From DASPRG01 sp963796125 (GTDB taxonomy: Bacteria; Nitrospirota; Thermodesulfovibrionia; Thermodesulfovibrionales; SM23-35): a stretch of 16,479 nucleotides of DNA. Position numbers and translations under genes: made by a program. The stretch lies in the NCBI GenBank assembly GCA_963796125.1, contig CAWCKM010000010.1, forward strand, positions 1 to 16,479, read 5' to 3'. Positions within the stretch are counted from its first letter, which is position 1; each line of letters begins with the position of its first letter. The notes beneath the pieces are model-generated. The model was not told where the DNA came from. It was given only the letters and a program-made list of their open reading frames with translations, and made no database searches. Positions 8,017 to 13,982 of this stretch are shown piece after piece.

Positions 8017-8535
8017 ATGAATGATCATGAAGAACTTTTAGAAGTTGTGAACCATAAAGGTGAGGTTGTTGGCATCTTACCGAGGAACTATATCCATGGC
8101 AACCCTTCTTTGATCCATAGAGTGGTTCATGTTCTTGTATTCAACACAAAAGGCCATCTCCTTCTCCAGAAACGGTCTATGAGCAAAGATGTTGCACCGG
8201 GGAGGTGGGATACGTCTGTGGGCGGACATCTCAACCCTGGAGAAGACCCGCTCAATGCCGCAAGGCGTGAAATGAAGGAAGAACTCGGCATATCACCGGG
8301 AGAACCAAACTTCCTCTATACCTACATGCATACCAATTCATATGAAACAGAGCTTGTCTATACCTATGTATGTCTCTATGAGGGTGAAGTATATTTTAAT
8401 GCTGATGAGATCGATGCGGTTAAGTTCTGGAGTCTTGAGGAGATAGGAGAGCATATAGGTAAAAAGGTCCTGAGCGATAATTTTGAACACGAAATATTGA
8501 ATTATATGAAGTTGTTAGAAAACAGAAACGTGTAA
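8017..8535 (+). CDS. Nudix hydrolase, YfcD-like
   Basis: A 172-residue cytoplasmic hydrolase of the Nudix superfamily, which cleaves nucleoside diphosphates linked to another group. The Nudix box is complete at residues 70-92: Gly70, Glu76, then Arg84-Glu85 and the metal-binding Glu88-Glu89 with Gly91. The N-terminal strand (LLEVVNHKGEVVGI) and the RSMSKDVAPGRWDTSVGGH stretch resemble E. coli YfcD and the IPP-isomerase-like branch, whose substrate is not well defined. The frame is open much further upstream, into the GGDEF gene, but homology begins at the ATG at 8017, so that start is used although no strong ribosome site precedes it. The Mth938-like gene starts 12 bases after the stop, suggesting co-transcription. 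Confidence 0.88.
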   Translation: MNDHEELLEVVNHKGEVVGILPRNYIHGNPSLIHRVVHVLVFNTKGHLLLQKRSMSKDVAPGRWDTSVGGHLNPGEDPLNAARREMKEELGISPGEPNFLYTYMHTNSYETELVYTYVCLYEGEVYFNADEIDAVKFWSLEEIGEHIGKKVLSDNFEHEILNYMKLLENRNV

Positions 8536-8547
8536 ACAGAGATTCAA

Positions 8548-8889
8548 ATGAAGATTGAGCATTATTCTTTTGGCAAAATCATTATCGATGGAAAGACTTA
8601 CACCTCTGATGTAATTATCTATCCTGAAAAGGTTGATTCTTCCTGGTGGAGGAAACAGGGCCATTCTCTTCATATCGATGATCTCATGAACGTTATTGCT
8701 GAGAAACCAGAACTCCTTATTGTGGGAACAGGTAACTCCGGTGTGATGGTTGTTCCTCAGGAAACGGTATCATATCTTAAATCAAAAGGGATTGAGGTAA
8801 ACATTGCACGTACGGATGAGGCTGTCAAACTTTTCAACAAGTTTCAAAAAGAAAAAAGAACAATCGCTGCCCTGCACCTAACCTGCTGA
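8548..8889 (+). CDS. Mth938-like domain protein (DUF498)
   Basis: A 113-residue single-domain protein of the Mth938-like/NDUFAF3 fold family. Visible family features are the opening FGKIIIDGKTYTSDVIIYP, the WWRKQGH turn at about residue 34, and the glycine-rich LLIVGTGNSGVM near 57-68 followed by LKSKGIEVNIARTDEAVKLFN. Its biochemical role is not established in bacteria; the mitochondrial relative assists complex I assembly. No signal peptide or metal site is visible. It is 12 bases behind the Nudix gene and probably shares its transcript. Its last codons overlap the convergent endonuclease V gene by 12 bases. Confidence 0.87.
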   Translation: MKIEHYSFGKIIIDGKTYTSDVIIYPEKVDSSWWRKQGHSLHIDDLMNVIAEKPELLIVGTGNSGVMVVPQETVSYLKSKGIEVNIARTDEAVKLFNKFQKEKRTIAALHLTC

Positions 8890-9532
8890 CAATTCCCTTT
8901 TTATCTTCTTCGAGATAAGATCTGCCCTTCTCAGGGGTTCTGGTATCCTGTATCCTTGAGAACAGGACAGCACGATCTCGATAGAACCTTTGATGTCGAT
9001 TCTGTTCCCTGGTGAGACAAAGAGGGGTTTCACATTGTCTTTAGTTCTCAGGACAACACCAACAATTTCTTTTTTATATAGTAAGGAAGAACAAGTTCCT
9101 TTTTTAGGACCTGGCTCTCTTATAAGTACCAATGAGTCTTGATTTAGCACACCCTATTGTTGGTATATTCAGAAGCACTCCAACATGTGAAGCAATGCCT
9201 AACCTTTTTGGGTGGGCAATCCCTTGACCATCAAAGAGTATTATGTCAGGCTTTTTTCTTAAACCTTTAAGGGCACTAATAATTGCCGGGCCTTCTCTAA
9301 AAGATAAGAAGCCGGGTATATAGGGGAACAAAATTTCTGTAACTGCATATGCTTCTTCTATGAGATGTATTTCAGGGTACTTATAAAGGCATGCTACCCC
9401 AATAACTTTATTATTCAGGAATGCCGCATCAACACCGGCAATATATTTGGGTTCTTTCTTCAGGGGAATAATGTTCACTTTTTTCTGTAAAATCTCCTGA
9501 AGTTTCCTTGCCCCTTTAAGTCTTTTGGCCAT
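8878..9532 (-). CDS. nfi: Endonuclease V (deoxyinosine 3'-endonuclease), one frameshift
   Basis: A DNA-repair nuclease that nicks the second bond 3' of deoxyinosine. The N-terminal frame (from ATG 9532) has catalytic Asp35 (IAGVDAAF), the wedge motif PYIPGFLSFREGP with Glu80, and Asp101 in FDGQGIAHPKRLGIASHVG. These correspond to the Asp43, Glu89 and Asp110 triad of the Thermotoga enzyme. The frame breaks near 9120, at IGTYK, and resumes as EPGPKKGTCSSLLYKK, then NPGNRID-like strand residues (VSPGNRID) and GYRIPEPLRRADLISKK, the normal family ending. Repaired length is about 217 residues, typical for Nfi. All catalytic residues are in the first frame. It is convergent with the Mth938-like gene and divergent from the LysR gene. 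Identity is very secure; only the break is in doubt. Confidence 0.92.
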
Positions 9533-9580
9533 TTCATGATTCAGAATTATGGTTTATCCACTAAAAAGTTGCAATGACTA

Positions 9581-9615
9581 CAAGGATTCAAGAGTTCGAG
9601 GAGTCAAGGATTCAA
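9581..9615. repeat. Short direct repeat in the nfi-lysR spacer
   Basis: CAAGGATTCAAG occurs at 9581-9592 and again at 9604-9615, a 23-base period, with a similar partial unit (GAGTTCGAGGAGT) between them. The surrounding 145-base gap should contain the divergent promoters of endonuclease V and LysR. The repeat could be regulator sites or a piece of a dispersed genomic repeat. Confidence 0.45.
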
Positions 9616-9677
9616 GTGATACAACCGGACCTGATGATGTCCTTGCACTCTATTGAAGGGAACATTTTCATCAAAGT

Positions 9678-10586
9678 ATGTTAGTATTTTTTGTGGATAT
9701 ACATCAGCTCAAAGTGTTTGCCTCAGTTTTCAAGAACAGAAGCTTTTCCAGGGCCTCAGAAGAACTCCACCTTACGCAACCAACCATCAGTGACCATGTA
9801 AAGACATTAGAAGAGGAATTGGAATGTAAACTCTTTGACAGGTTAGGGAGAACAATTATTCCGACAAAAGAAGCAGAAGTGCTATATAGTCATGCAGTGG
9901 AGATTATAGAAAAAATCAATGTAACGAAAGATATGCTTGGCCGTTTTAAGAAAGAGATTACAGGAGAGTTAGTTGTTGGGGCCAGCACAATACCCGGCAC
10001 CTATCTGATGCCATCCTTGATGGCAGCTTTTCAGAAGAAATACCCGGCTGTTTCTTTCCAAATCTTCATATCTGATTCCAAAGAGATCGGCGAAAAGGTT
10101 TCAAGGCACGAATTGCTTATAGGAATTGTTGGTACAAAAGTAAGTAATGGACAGATAACCCATATTCCTTTTATTGAGGATGAGTTAATTGCAGTGTCTT
10201 CTCCTTCTTTGATTAAGAAGGATGTGCTTACCCTAAGAGATTTAGTGAAATTCCCAATGGTTCTTAGAGAGGAGGGTTCTGGGACGAGAAAGGAACTTGA
10301 AAAGATTTTAGAAGGCGAAGGCATTACACTTGAGGACATCAAGATTGCAGGTATTTTCGGTTCAACAGACGCAATTAAACAGGCTGTAAAGGCAGGACTT
10401 GGATTTTCAGTTTTATCAAAACTATCTGTAGCTGACGAATTAAAATACAGACTACTCAAAGAGATAAAACTCTCTGATGTCCAGATGAAACGAAAATTTT
10501 ATATCATCACCCACAAGAAAAGGTCACTCCCTTTTTTACAAAGTGCTTTCTTAGAGCATATGAAGACTGAAGCAAAAAATATCTGA
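9678..10586 (+). CDS. LysR-family transcriptional regulator, resembling the selenium-metabolism group
   Basis: A 302-residue LysR regulator. The winged helix-turn-helix occupies about residues 7-66 (HQLKVFASVFKNRSFSRASE, then LTQPTISDHVKTLEEEL and LFDRLGRTIIPT). The substrate-binding domain runs from about 93 (ELVVGASTIPGTYLMPSLMA) to 295. The general sequence resembles LysR proteins annotated as selenium-metabolism associated in anaerobes, and more distantly CysL; this is recalled family resemblance, not a search. No selenium gene is in the window, though sulfur-type genes lie downstream. LysR proteins usually start near VDIHQLK, so a GTG at 9693 is an alternative to the ATG at 9678. A GAAGGGA stretch lies about 17 bases upstream of the ATG, far for a ribosome site. 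It is divergent from endonuclease V. Confidence 0.88.
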   Translation: MLVFFVDIHQLKVFASVFKNRSFSRASEELHLTQPTISDHVKTLEEELECKLFDRLGRTIIPTKEAEVLYSHAVEIIEKINVTKDMLGRFKKEITGELVVGASTIPGTYLMPSLMAAFQKKYPAVSFQIFISDSKEIGEKVSRHELLIGIVGTKVSNGQITHIPFIEDELIAVSSPSLIKKDVLTLRDLVKFPMVLREEGSGTRKELEKILEGEGITLEDIKIAGIFGSTDAIKQAVKAGLGFSVLSKLSVADELKYRLLKEIKLSDVQMKRKFYIITHKKRSLPFLQSAFLEHMKTEAKNI

Positions 10587-10612
10587 ATCTTCATTTTGTG
10601 AACTAACTCGAT

Positions 10613-10638
10613 GGTGACTATAAAAGATAGCTATCACC
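10613..10638 (+). terminator. Weak hairpin after the LysR gene
   Basis: GGTGA at 10613-10617 pairs with TCACC at 10634-10638, and inside them CTAT pairs with ATAG across a small bulge. It lies 27 bases after the LysR stop. There is no T-run after it, so a Rho-independent terminator is uncertain; it could also be a regulator half-site pair. The rest of this 166-base gap shows nothing clear. Confidence 0.25.
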
Positions 10639-10752
10639 TTCTTAGGGTAGCAATAAGCCTCTATTCTGCCAATAGATATTTACTATGCATGAAACTTATG
10701 GGATTGTTTTTGTCTATTTGACAATTGGGAAGATGAGCCCATACAGTTAAAT

Positions 10753-11346
10753 ATGCTTATAGATATGCACATCCATACACATTTTTCTCCCTGTAGTATT
10801 ATTAAAATTCCTCAATTACTCCAAAGAGCAAAAAAGGTAGGCATTGACGGCATCTGTATAACTGACCATAATTCCATAGCTTCCAAATCCGTACTTGAAA
10901 AAATAGCTGATTATTCAGGCCTCTTTGTGATTGTAGGAGTAGAGTACACAACATCATATGGAGATTTCCTTGTATATGGTCCTGTTGATTACATACCGGA
11001 AAAAATGGATGCAAAAAATCTTTTTAAGTGGGTTCAAGAGGAGGGAGGTGTTACAATAGCTGCCCATCCGTTCAGAAAAGACAGGCCAGTAGATCCGGAT
11101 GTTCTTCATTTATCAAAAATTATAGAGAGTGTAAACGGCAGAAATAACCCTGCGGAAAATGCATTGTGCAAAAACTGGATCAAGAAACACGGGAATGAGG
11201 TAAAAGAAATCGGCGGCAGTGATGCTCATACAGTTGAAGAAATAGGGCAAGTCGTTACCGTATTCAAGAGAAATATCTATACCATGGATGATTTAATCAT
11301 CGAGTTGCTCGGTGGAAATTACTCGCCACTAAAAAGGAATCCATAA
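10753..11346 (+). CDS. PHP-domain metal-dependent phosphoesterase
   Basis: A 197-residue PHP-family hydrolase, a trinuclear-metal fold shared with histidinol phosphatase, the TrpH/RnaA 5'-3' exonuclease and the PHP domain of DNA polymerases. Metal-binding motifs are in order: HIHTH (His6, His8), Asp38-His39 (ITDHNS), Glu64, His105 (AAHPFR) and Asp157-His159 (GSDAH). It is a stand-alone domain, shorter than TrpH (about 280 residues) and lacking its insertion, so it belongs with the small PHP phosphoesterases of unknown substrate. It starts 166 bases after LysR, with no strong ribosome site before the ATG. A 159-base AT-rich gap separates it from the MauE group, so it may be its own unit. Confidence 0.88.
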   Translation: MLIDMHIHTHFSPCSIIKIPQLLQRAKKVGIDGICITDHNSIASKSVLEKIADYSGLFVIVGVEYTTSYGDFLVYGPVDYIPEKMDAKNLFKWVQEEGGVTIAAHPFRKDRPVDPDVLHLSKIIESVNGRNNPAENALCKNWIKKHGNEVKEIGGSDAHTVEEIGQVVTVFKRNIYTMDDLIIELLGGNYSPLKRNP

Positions 11347-11505
11347 AGAAGAGCCAAACAAATTTATATTCTTACCATTTAAATAGCAGACCCTGCATTT
11401 ATAGCCAAATTAACTATTCATAATTTAGACAAAATCTATTAGTCATTTTATTGTTATAGAAATTAACTATTTGATTTATAGGTTTTATATTGTTTATAAA
11501 TAAAT
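11347..11505. promoter_or_regulatory. AT-rich upstream region of the MauE-rhodanese group
   Basis: This spacer is strongly AT-rich. The 12-mer AAATTAACTATT occurs at 11407-11418 and 11460-11471, 53 bases apart (about five helical turns). A possible TTGATT at 11471-11476 with TATAAA at 11495-11500 would place transcription almost at the ATG at 11506, so the promoter cannot be fixed. The repeats are candidate regulator sites for the group that follows. Confidence 0.35.
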
Positions 11506-12027
11506 ATGGATTGCAGACTTAAACTTGAAAAAGCATTTCAATCTTTTGTAAAAACTATTTTTTTACCTTCGCCTCAATGTCTTGTCAGATTTTCTCTTGG
11601 GTCTATTTTTATATATGCTGGTTTTTCAAAACTTTTAGACCCGAAAGCTTTTGCGAAAGTTTTGTCCCAGTACGATCTTATTCCGGAAGGTCTGTTGGCT
11701 CCTGTATCTATAGGCTTGCCTGCTCTGGAGTTCCTGGCAGGACTCGGATTGATCTTTGCTATAAGAGGTAGTTTGAGCATAATCTTTGGGTTGCTCATTA
11801 CATTTGTGATTGTCCTTTGGTACGGAATATTACATAACCTGAACATTGATTGTGGATGTTTCTCGCCTGAGGAAATAAAGGGTTATACAAGTCTCCGGCA
11901 TGCCCTTTATCGAGACATTGTAATGATTGCAGCAGCAATTTATTTATATGTTTCAGATTTGGTGTCTGGTAATACAACAGGCCTTAGTCTCAGTACTAAG
12001 ATAAAACTACATTTAAGGAGGATTTAA
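11506..12027 (+). CDS. MauE/DoxX-family redox-associated membrane protein
   Basis: A 173-residue integral membrane protein with four predicted helices (about 26-44, 63-85, 88-110 and 130-150). It matches the MauE branch of the DoxX-like family: an opening VRFSLGSIFIYAGFSKLLDP, a central PALEFLAGLGLIF helix, and a DCGCF motif (Cys116, Cys118) after the third helix. MauE-type proteins are linked to disulfide or thiol redox in the periplasm, needed for methylamine dehydrogenase maturation in methylotrophs; no methylamine genes are present here. The ATG has no visible ribosome site. The exported rhodanese gene starts three bases after its stop, so the two are almost certainly expressed together, suggesting sulfur or thiol handling at the membrane (inference). 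Confidence 0.85.
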   Translation: MDCRLKLEKAFQSFVKTIFLPSPQCLVRFSLGSIFIYAGFSKLLDPKAFAKVLSQYDLIPEGLLAPVSIGLPALEFLAGLGLIFAIRGSLSIIFGLLITFVIVLWYGILHNLNIDCGCFSPEEIKGYTSLRHALYRDIVMIAAAIYLYVSDLVSGNTTGLSLSTKIKLHLRRI

Positions 12028-12030
12028 GGA

Positions 12031-12543
12031 ATGTTCAAGAGAGGTGTCTTTTTTATGTGGTTAATGTGTATAGGTCTCATTGCAGGCCTTGCCAGTAGCA
12101 GCTTTGCAGAGTGGGGAAGTAAGGAGCTTGAGACGGAAAAGATTGCCGTTAATTTTGCAAAAGAAGCAATAAGGGGCGGGTATAAAATTGTTACCACTGA
12201 GGAGTTAAAGAGTTGGATTGATCAGAAGAAGAATATGCTTATTGTAGATACCATGCCGTATGAAGACAGCTATAAGAAACAACACGTCCCAGGTGCAGCT
12301 CAGTTTGAATTTCCAAAAGAAGAAGTGTCGAATCTTGATGATAAAACAAAAGCTGCTTTCGAGAAGATTCTTGGCCCGAACAAAGACCGTTTAATCGTTA
12401 TCTACTGTGGTTTTACCAAATGCGGTCGCAGTCACAATGGCGCCATGTGGGCAGTCAAACTCGGTTATAAGAATGTCTATCGTTATCCCGGTGGAATCAA
12501 GGCATGGATGGAGGCTGACTATCCAGTCGAAAAGGTCAAATAG
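12031..12543 (+). CDS. Exported rhodanese-like sulfurtransferase
   Basis: A 170-residue rhodanese-domain protein with a clear Sec signal peptide (hydrophobic residues 7-22, likely cleaved after SSSFA at 26), so it is periplasmic. The rhodanese fold runs from about 50 to 168: VTTEELKSWI, NMLIVDTMPYEDSYKKQHVP, and the active loop IYCGFTKCGRSH with Cys126 and a second Cys at 131, then GYKNVYRYPGGIKAW. The loop is longer than in the classic CxxGxR type and carries two cysteines, a pattern seen in a periplasmic subgroup. It could bind persulfide sulfur or work through a disulfide. A strong AGGAGG lies ahead of the ATG at 12031. It is tied to the MauE gene by a three-base gap and followed by YdjY after 34 bases. 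Confidence 0.9.
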   Translation: MFKRGVFFMWLMCIGLIAGLASSSFAEWGSKELETEKIAVNFAKEAIRGGYKIVTTEELKSWIDQKKNMLIVDTMPYEDSYKKQHVPGAAQFEFPKEEVSNLDDKTKAAFEKILGPNKDRLIVIYCGFTKCGRSHNGAMWAVKLGYKNVYRYPGGIKAWMEADYPVEKVK

Positions 12544-12577
12544 ATGCGCATCTTAAAAATAGACAAGGAGATTTACC

Positions 12578-13291
12578 ATGGCAGGTGAAAGAGAGCCAAA
12601 AGGATTAACAAGAGCTGAATTTTTGAAAGCTGTAGGTGCAGGTCTTGTATTTGTGAAGATGGGTTCTGGTATAGATGTTTTTGCAGCATCTAAAACGGAG
12701 ACCCAAGACCTGTTAGATTTTCCAACAAGAGAGAAACCCTTAATCATTGATGAAAAAAATAGACGGGTACTCATCTATTCAGAGGTCCATGAGATGAATG
12801 TTCACCAATCCAACGTCCATTGGGGAGTTGTTTTTAAAGATGGCAAATTTCAGGATAGGGCAATTTTAAGGGCTTACTCAAACCAGCTTGATTTTCATGA
12901 CGCACTTATCAAGATAGGCGCTAAACCAGGCAATAATTTAAACAAAGAGACAGTCGGCCAGTATGTAGAAGGGGACACCTTAGATGTTAAAGCAACTTGG
13001 CCTGGATTGGGAAAAGAACTTTCACTGAACGAGATATTCGTTGATGAAAAAGGTAAGAACTTCAATATTAAATTTGGTGGAAACAGAAAGGCATCAGAAG
13101 AACAGAAGACAGGCTGTATTACCTGTCTTGAAAGCTGCTGGATATCGATTTCAAGCAACGCAAATTATCCACAAACAGGCTCGATCAAACGATTCCTTAA
13201 TCCGAATTCACATTTCAAAGGTCGTGCAGATGTTCTTCCTGGGGATGGGAAACCTGTCATTTTGATCTACAGGGTTGCAAGTGCAAAATAA
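12578..13291 (+). CDS. YdjY-domain protein with degenerate Tat-like leader
   Basis: A 237-residue protein whose core (about 50-235) matches the YdjY domain: PLIIDEKNRRVLIYSEV, HWGVVFKDGK, DFHDALIKIGAKPGNNLN, and a cysteine cluster at 180, 183 and 187 (TGCITCLESC) ahead of SISSNANYP and PVILIYRV. YdjY function is unknown; the family is often found with iron-sulfur or envelope redox genes. The N-terminus, GLTRAEFLKAVGAGLVF, looks like a Tat signal (S-R-R-x-F-L-K) with one arginine missing, so export is likely but the route is unclear. AAGGAG precedes the ATG at a good distance. It follows the rhodanese by 34 bases and overlaps the glycosyltransferase start by about 11 bases, indicating one operon. 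Confidence 0.85.
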   Translation: MAGEREPKGLTRAEFLKAVGAGLVFVKMGSGIDVFAASKTETQDLLDFPTREKPLIIDEKNRRVLIYSEVHEMNVHQSNVHWGVVFKDGKFQDRAILRAYSNQLDFHDALIKIGAKPGNNLNKETVGQYVEGDTLDVKATWPGLGKELSLNEIFVDEKGKNFNIKFGGNRKASEEQKTGCITCLESCWISISSNANYPQTGSIKRFLNPNSHFKGRADVLPGDGKPVILIYRVASAK

Positions 13292-13965
13292 TGATATATC
13301 TGTCATTATCCCTGCGCTCGATGAAGGGGAACATATTGGCGATTGCATAGAGTCAGCCAAGAAAATTAAACCTCTTGAAATTATTGTTGCTGATGGCGGC
13401 AGTTTGGACAGAACAAGGAGAAATTGCAGAGGATAACGGTGCTTTTGTAACCCAATCGAGAAGAGGAAGAGGTGTCCAGATGAATGCAGGAGCCTCTTTG
13501 GCAAAAGGGGAAATTTTGCTTTTCCTTCATGCAGATACTCTGATGCCTGAAATTAAAAAGTCATTTACTTCAGCCACTCCAATGGTTATTGTAGGCGGGT
13601 TTTTTACAATTGACATTCGATGATGGTTCTGTGTCCACAAGGCTCGTGGAAGTGTTTCGCAAATGTGAGGGCAAGGCTCTTATCTCTACCGTATGGCGAT
13701 CAGGCTATTTTTATCAAAAGAGACGATTTTCGAAAAGTGGGGTGGATTCAGAGAATATCCATTTCTTGAGGATATCGATTTTGCAATAAGGATAAGAAAG
13801 TACGGGAAATTAAAGTATATTCCATTAAAAGTTGTAGCATCAGCGAGAAGACTCAAGAAAGGCTTTCCCTTTTCCCCCATCCTGATAAGTTTTAGAAATG
13901 TGTTTATAGCATTGCTCTTTTTGTTTGGTCTGAGTCCCTTCAGCCTTATAAAGCTCTATAAATGA
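13281..13965 (+). pseudogene. TIGR04283-type family 2 glycosyltransferase, about four frameshifts
   Basis: A GT-A family 2 glycosyltransferase recognised in pieces. From a GTG at 13281 (with AGGG upstream): NDISVIIPALDEGEHI and IIVADGGSLDRT. Then in other frames: EIAEDNGAFV, RGRGVQMNAGA and LLFLHADT; FDDGSVSTRLVEVF; PYGDQAIFIKRDDF; and GGFREYPFLEDIDFAIRIRK with SARRLKKG, ending near 13965 in a hydrophobic tail. These are the hallmarks of TIGR04283, a group named for arsenosugar clusters but also found elsewhere. Breaks lie near 13410, 13612, 13690 and 13738. Repaired length is about 227 residues, normal for the group. No radical-SAM ArsS or other arsenosugar gene is present, so the substrate is unknown. 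It overlaps YdjY and precedes the iron-sulfur/VTT gene by 17 bases. Confidence 0.8.
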
Positions 13966-13982
13966 GAGATACGGGATAGCAT

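Noticed and set aside
13281..13965. Arsenosugar biosynthesis locus based on the TIGR04283 glycosyltransferase
   Set aside because: No ArsS radical-SAM, ArsM or arsenic resistance gene is in the window; the family name alone does not establish the pathway.
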